Below are positions 51,548-55,204 of a DNA stretch of 55,204 bases, in pieces; within the stretch, counting starts at the first letter, position 1; the number at the start of each line of letters is the position of its first letter. Where the stretch lies: NCBI RefSeq assembly GCF_002608075.1, contig NZ_LAHA01000052.1, positions 1-55,204 of the forward strand. Reading direction: 5' to 3'. Position numbers and translations under genes: made by a program. The notes below the pieces were generated by a model. That model worked only from the letters and a program-made list of their open reading frames with translations, ran no database searches and had not been told where the DNA came from. The stretch is from Nostoc linckia z4 (GTDB lineage Bacteria; Cyanobacteriota; Cyanobacteriia; Cyanobacteriales; Nostocaceae).

Positions 51548-51644
51548 TGGTCTGAATTGCATTAGAGACGTTGCATTGCAACGTCTCTACAATGATGGCT
51601 ATGGGAATCATAATTAATTATGCGGACATAATATTATTGAACCG
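51548..51644. repeat. Spacer with CCGTCAA repeats
   Basis: AACCGTCAACCGTCAACCGTCAACAAC at about 51639-51666 overlaps the 3' end of the next gene, and a GAGACGTTGCATTGCAACGTCTC palindrome lies at about 51565-51587 with an 11-bp stem. This lies between two convergent genes and may serve as a terminator for both. Confidence 0.6.
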
Positions 51645-52427
51645 TCAACCGTCAACCGTCAACAACTTTCCCTTTTTATAAATTTCTGGTAATTTCCACC
51701 AAGGAAGATGAGGATTTTCGTGATGTTCTTTGTGGTAACCGAAATGATAACAGGTAAGAAACGACAACCAAACTGGACACTCAATAGTTTGGGCACAATG
51801 TGGTTGAACATAACCCCTAATTGGTTGGCTATGGGGTATAAAAGTCCCGAAATAAAATAACTGCAATGAACTTAAAAGTGAGGGAAGTACCCAAAACAAA
51901 ATTAAATTTTCATGGGGTATCTGGAGTATACGATTTACAAATTGATAACTGAAAGTAATGGCAATTATTTGTCCCCAACTCCAGTAATTTTTCATGAAAT
52001 AGAAATACCAAGCAAGGAAACTTTTGTGTTTTCCATCATGAAAATCAGGGTCTATTTGACTAGCTGGATTACGGTGATGTGACCAATGTTTTGCTAATAG
52101 TTTATCGTATGGTAAAAGCCCATAAAAACATAGGCTCAATCTACCAATTAAATGATTTATTTTAGAACTTTTAGGAAAAACTACGCCATGCATGGCATCA
52201 TGGGAAGTAATAAATAATCCAGTATATAAAAATGTTTGCCAAGGAATTAAGACACAGAACATCCAAAAATTTAATTTATAGATATCAACTAAAAGTAAGA
52301 AAATTAAACTGATAGCCCATAAACTAATAATGAAAAGAGCAATAAAAAGCCCTCTAAAATTAGATTTCTTTTTTAGGAAAAAGGTTAGCTTTCTTTGATA
52401 ATTGAGTGATTGCTTTAACTGGATCAC
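51645..52427 (-). CDS. crtW: Beta-carotene ketolase, CrtW type
   Basis: CrtW is a membrane di-iron oxygenase that adds keto groups to beta-carotene rings, leading to echinenone and canthaxanthin. The sequence follows the Nostoc CrtW pattern: WQTFLYTGLFITSHDAMHG, LLAKHWSHHRNPAS, SLQLFYFGTFIPH and CYHFGYHKEHHENPHLPWW, with all histidine-box residues present. I choose the GTG at 52427, which has GGAG seven bases upstream and gives 260 residues, the usual length. The open frame extends to a TTG at 52466. No other carotenoid gene is adjacent. A CrtO-type ketolase elsewhere cannot be excluded. Confidence 0.9.
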   Translation of the reverse strand: MIQLKQSLNYQRKLTFFLKKKSNFRGLFIALFIISLWAISLIFLLLVDIYKLNFWMFCVLIPWQTFLYTGLFITSHDAMHGVVFPKSSKINHLIGRLSLCFYGLLPYDKLLAKHWSHHRNPASQIDPDFHDGKHKSFLAWYFYFMKNYWSWGQIIAITFSYQFVNRILQIPHENLILFWVLPSLLSSLQLFYFGTFIPHSQPIRGYVQPHCAQTIECPVWLSFLTCYHFGYHKEHHENPHLPWWKLPEIYKKGKLLTVDG

Positions 52428-52852
52428 GCTTTTACTCCGCCTAGCATTCAAGTAAAAATTCCTCAAATATAGTCATGGCAAGAACCACTAACCACCATAT
52501 AGAAAATTCTATTAGTGATTAGCGTTACGAACTGTACAGTGCTAACACTCTAAATATTGCAAAATATTAAGTTACATTAAATATTATTGCACAAATAACT
52601 CCATACCAAAAACTGTTTTTCCTTGTAAGGCTAAGTAAAAAAGTCAGTCAATTAGTATTACGAGTATTAAAAATTACTAAAAATTTTGTTCGATCGTTTC
52701 TAAATAGTCAAAACATACTAGGTAGTATCGGAAATTAAATGGAATGAATCTCATTTACACAAGTATGATTTGATACTAATGTCTAGATAACTAGAAAAGC
52801 GATCGCAACAAGCCAGGATTCCAAAACTCAGACATAAGAGTTAGTACCATTG
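52428..52852. other. AT-rich region upstream of crtW
   Basis: No gene is seen in these 425 bases. The part next to crtW should contain its promoter; a HIP1 site is near 52798. The stretch ends where the 207-bp duplication begins. Confidence 0.4.
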
Positions 52853-53274
52853 CAATACTGCTCGGTTAAGGGAAAATAGATAGTGGAATAAATCATAATT
52901 TGTTCGCGTGTGTCTTACGAGAACAAAAACAGCTAAAAACGTTGCTTGTACCTGAAGGCACTCTCGAAAAATTTAATTGTCAATTGCTGAGAAGATTTTT
53001 AACCTGTTGAATTATAAATTCAGAATGAACAATTTACGGTATCGCCCAAATAATAGATGACCAGTTCCAATACTGCTCGGTTAAGGGAAAATAGATAGTG
53101 GAATAAATCATAATTTGTTCGCGTGTGTCTTACGAGAACAAAAACAGCTAAAAACGTTGCTTGTACCTGAAGGCACTCTCGAAAAATTTAATTGTCAATT
53201 GCTGAGAAGATTTTTAACCTGTTGAATTATAAATTCAGAATGAACAATTTACGGTATCGCCCAAATAATAGATG
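52853..53274. repeat. 207-bp direct duplication next to the IS4-type transposase
   Basis: Positions 52853-53059 are repeated at 53068-53274 with no difference that I can see, separated by 8 bases. Each copy starts with CAATACTGCTCGGTTAAGGG and contains a TTGTTCGCGTG motif. The first 17 bases also form the end of the heptamer element at 13535-13659. The second copy ends 4 bases before the transposase stop. It is far too long for a target-site duplication, and suggests a recent recombination or copying event. Confidence 0.85.
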
Positions 53275-53277
53275 TAT

Positions 53278-54675
53278 TCAACTTGCTTGACTAAAAATTT
53301 GAAAGGATAATAGTTGTCGAGGAGTGCCATTATTTCTATGACATCGTTTTTTACTCGGAAATTTTGAGCGAGTTTTCTTGACGACTCTGGGATTAGTTCT
53401 GTGCTGTGGTGGTGGAATTTTTAAATCTTTTATTTCCGAAATTAACCAACTAAAAAATACATTAATATCTGGGAATATTTCTACTGCAATCTGGAACAAA
53501 GGGATAGCACGTCTAATCACTCTAAGGCTGCCAGTAAAGCTTAGACGTAGCGGAGACAATCCTACTTTTTCAGCACTTTGAAACATTAAACAACGTATGC
53601 AATAATGTCCTAGTAACCAACCATAGATTTCTTGTACTACTTCACGAGGATTTTTAGAGCGAATAGGAGTTTTTCGCCCTAAAAGATGGACTTTTAATTC
53701 ATCCAAAGTATTCTCTGCTTCCCAGCGCTGGTGATACTCAGTCGCTAAAAGCAAAGCCGGAAAAATCGAAATATCCATTAAATCGGTAATCAGACGATAA
53801 ACTTTTTCTGTACCGTTCTCTTCAACAGTATATTCTATTACGCGGACAGGAATTCGGGTTGCACCTAACTTTAGAGACTTACCATCAGGAGCAATCCACG
53901 ACTTATAAGAACCATCATCAAAAGTTTGAACGACCTCGAATTTAACGTGGGCTGGTACACGTCCAAGAATATGGCATTTTTGTTTAATTGCGGCATTAAC
54001 CATCTTGAATGAATGTAGTCCCCTATCCCACATCAGCAACATCCCGTCACTAACACTTCGTAATAATTTTAAAGCTCCTTTCCTTTCACCAATTCGATAA
54101 GGACTAATGAATGCATCGGTAATTAAATGAGTACCCGCTTCTACCAAAAAAACTAATCTGGCTTTCGGGAATGCCGGATATGTCCCAGGGCGAGAACCAG
54201 GATAACCAAATACTCTGGCATTTTCTTGAGTCTCAGGAATGTCCATTACTGTCCCATCTACAGCCATTATTCTTAATCCTCCCAGAAAGGCATCTGGCGT
54301 TAAAACTGTTGCTAATGGCTTTGCAACCATCTCAAACAAACGAGTCATTACAGATGCTCCGGTTCGTTGCCGTGCTTCGGTAATTGATGAAGAAGTTGGT
54401 GTTTTAAAACGTATTAATTCCGGTATTCGTAAACTGGCGAAACCATGAATCAGATTTTTGAACACCGATACAATAGAGTCCGATGACCAAAAACTCATGG
54501 CAATTACTAAAACCACAACTACATGAGTTGGAAGTATTCGTTGTCGTTGCCCAACAGAAGAAGTACTGATAATTGCGTTCGTTATTGTTTGAGACGGAAT
54601 TACTTCATCCATTGCCAGAAGTAATTGGCTTGGGGTAATGCAGGGCTGTTGAACCTCAAAATTAACAAGTGACAT
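53278..54675 (-). CDS. IS4-family transposase
   Basis: The DDE transposase has Asp residues in MAVDGTVMD and MLLMWDRGLHSFK, and the IS4 signature Y-(2)-R-(3)-E-(6)-K in YHQRWEAENTLDELK. The catalytic site appears complete. I place the start at the ATG at 54675 (MSLVNFEVQQPC), 465 residues; a start at 54771 would cover the palindrome at 54735-54761 and is unlikely. Next to it is a divergent small gene (54801-55175). Terminal inverted repeats were not identified. The long direct repeat at 52853-53274 abuts its 3' end. Confidence 0.88.
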   Translation of the reverse strand: MSLVNFEVQQPCITPSQLLLAMDEVIPSQTITNAIISTSSVGQRQRILPTHVVVVLVIAMSFWSSDSIVSVFKNLIHGFASLRIPELIRFKTPTSSSITEARQRTGASVMTRLFEMVAKPLATVLTPDAFLGGLRIMAVDGTVMDIPETQENARVFGYPGSRPGTYPAFPKARLVFLVEAGTHLITDAFISPYRIGERKGALKLLRSVSDGMLLMWDRGLHSFKMVNAAIKQKCHILGRVPAHVKFEVVQTFDDGSYKSWIAPDGKSLKLGATRIPVRVIEYTVEENGTEKVYRLITDLMDISIFPALLLATEYHQRWEAENTLDELKVHLLGRKTPIRSKNPREVVQEIYGWLLGHYCIRCLMFQSAEKVGLSPLRLSFTGSLRVIRRAIPLFQIAVEIFPDINVFFSWLISEIKDLKIPPPQHRTNPRVVKKTRSKFPSKKRCHRNNGTPRQLLSFQIFSQAS

Positions 54676-54732
54676 TAACAAGACGGTACTTACGTTTAAT
54701 TTTGGCTGTAAAATAATATAAACTAAATTCGG

Positions 54733-54761
54733 TCTTGTTCGCGTAAAAAATCCGCGAACAA
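54733..54761. promoter_or_regulatory. TTCGCG palindrome between divergent transposase and small ORF
   Basis: TTGTTCGCG (54735-54743) and CGCGAACAA (54753-54761) form a 9-bp stem with a 9-base loop. The left half is part of the 16-base sequence TCTTGTTCGCGTAAAA (54733-54748), which recurs in the same orientation at 55185-55200. Shorter TTGTTCGCGT copies are at 52900 and 53115. It may be an operator or transposase site. Confidence 0.6.
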
Positions 54762-54800
54762 AGCAACCCACTTAATTACCATACGCACGAGAAATGCCAG

Positions 54801-55175
54801 ATGGTTGATTCTGACATTATTTCTAGAGCTGAACTCATACAACAAGCCATTGCTACCTTACAACTCTCCATTCAACAAATTCAGGCTTCAGGGGAAGTAG
54901 CGCCACCTGGTTGTTGTGTTTTACGTTACCAAGCACGCGGAAAAAAACAAGCTTATTGGTACTATAAATTACACGCTACCAAACCAATTTTTTCCACAAC
55001 TCAACCCAACAAATTGAGCAAATATAAGCATTTGGGTAAGGCTGGAAGCCCTGCTCATATTGATGCTGTCCTCTCTGTGGCTAGAAGAACTCAAATCGAT
55101 CACTTAACTTCCTGCATCGACTCTCTTCGTCAAAATTGGGTGGACTTGTACGATAGCCTCAAAGAGAAAAAGTAA
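54801..55175 (+). CDS. Small protein encoded divergently from the IS4-type transposase
   Basis: The 124-residue protein has a helical start (ISRAELIQQAIATLQLSIQQ), then a basic beta-type middle (CCVLRYQARGKKQAYWYYKL) and a helical end. No family is recognised with confidence. The basic middle suggests nucleic-acid binding. It starts at an ATG at 54801, 125 bp from the transposase start on the other strand, and is flanked by direct copies of TCTTGTTCGCGTAAAA, so it may be a passenger gene of the same insertion element. A separate small mobile unit is also possible. Confidence 0.6.
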   Translation: MVDSDIISRAELIQQAIATLQLSIQQIQASGEVAPPGCCVLRYQARGKKQAYWYYKLHATKPIFSTTQPNKLSKYKHLGKAGSPAHIDAVLSVARRTQIDHLTSCIDSLRQNWVDLYDSLKEKK

Positions 55176-55204
55176 GTCCAATCATCTTGTTCGCGTAAAA
55201 CATT

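Noticed and set aside
1..55204. tRNA, rRNA or known riboswitch genes
   Set aside because: I looked for T-loop, anticodon-arm and common riboswitch patterns by eye and found none I could support.

Overview
The window looks like chromosomal DNA of a filamentous, heterocyst-type cyanobacterium (Nostocales). The evidence is the many HIP1 octamers (GCGATCGC), short tandem heptamer repeats between genes, dispersed palindromic elements, a CrtW-type beta-carotene ketolase, a cyanobacterial phosphoketolase and a microviridin-type peptide cluster. Gene families were assigned by reading protein motifs; no database search was run.

Layout. 0-5.3 kb: S-formylglutathione hydrolase, alpha-glucan phosphorylase and a FosX-like fosfomycin hydrolase. 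5.4-8.4 kb: a glycine-zipper stress-type protein and a beta-helix/PT-linker/SLH surface protein. 8.8-13.5 kb: an uncharacterised cassette of two P-loop GTPases, a membrane-anchored protein and a frame-shifted continuation. 13.7-18.7 kb: phosphoketolase, RimM and a valine-pyruvate-type aminotransferase. 18.8-20.3 kb: a lone TnpB element. 20.5-27.5 kb: glutathione-dependent formaldehyde dehydrogenase, a Uma2 nuclease, an ethylene-receptor-like hybrid histidine kinase and an LpxB-like protein. 27.8-31.7 kb: an AT-rich operon with a membrane protein, a lipoprotein and a MacB-type ABC transporter. 32-34.2 kb: small membrane protein, M23 peptidase and an Arg-rich repeat protein.

34.8-37.5 kb holds the clearest specialised system: a three-core microviridin (graspetide) precursor followed by two ATP-grasp macrocyclases. 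The ligases should form ester and amide crosslinks in each core. No dedicated acetyltransferase or exporter is adjacent; the MacB-type operon upstream is the nearest transporter.

37.5-44.4 kb: a baeRF-type protein, a PEP mutase/isocitrate lyase-family enzyme, and a row made of a red chlorophyll catabolite reductase homologue, a nitrilase-fold protein that has lost its catalytic Cys and Lys, and an aldehyde dehydrogenase. 45-47 kb is a decaying defence/toxin-antitoxin patch: hsdS remnant, RelN/RelE-type pair, a split small gene, and VapB with a truncated VapC. 47.1-52.5 kb: a divergent EPSP synthase, a small lipocalin-like protein, HisS, an FTR1 iron permease and CrtW. 52.8-55.2 kb: a 207-bp direct duplication, an IS4-type transposase and a divergent small ORF.

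Intergenic DNA is crowded with mobile short repeats. Several heptamer arrays lie between conserved inverted or recurring boundaries, so they look like whole mobile elements rather than simple slippage tracts. I found no tRNA, rRNA or CRISPR array.
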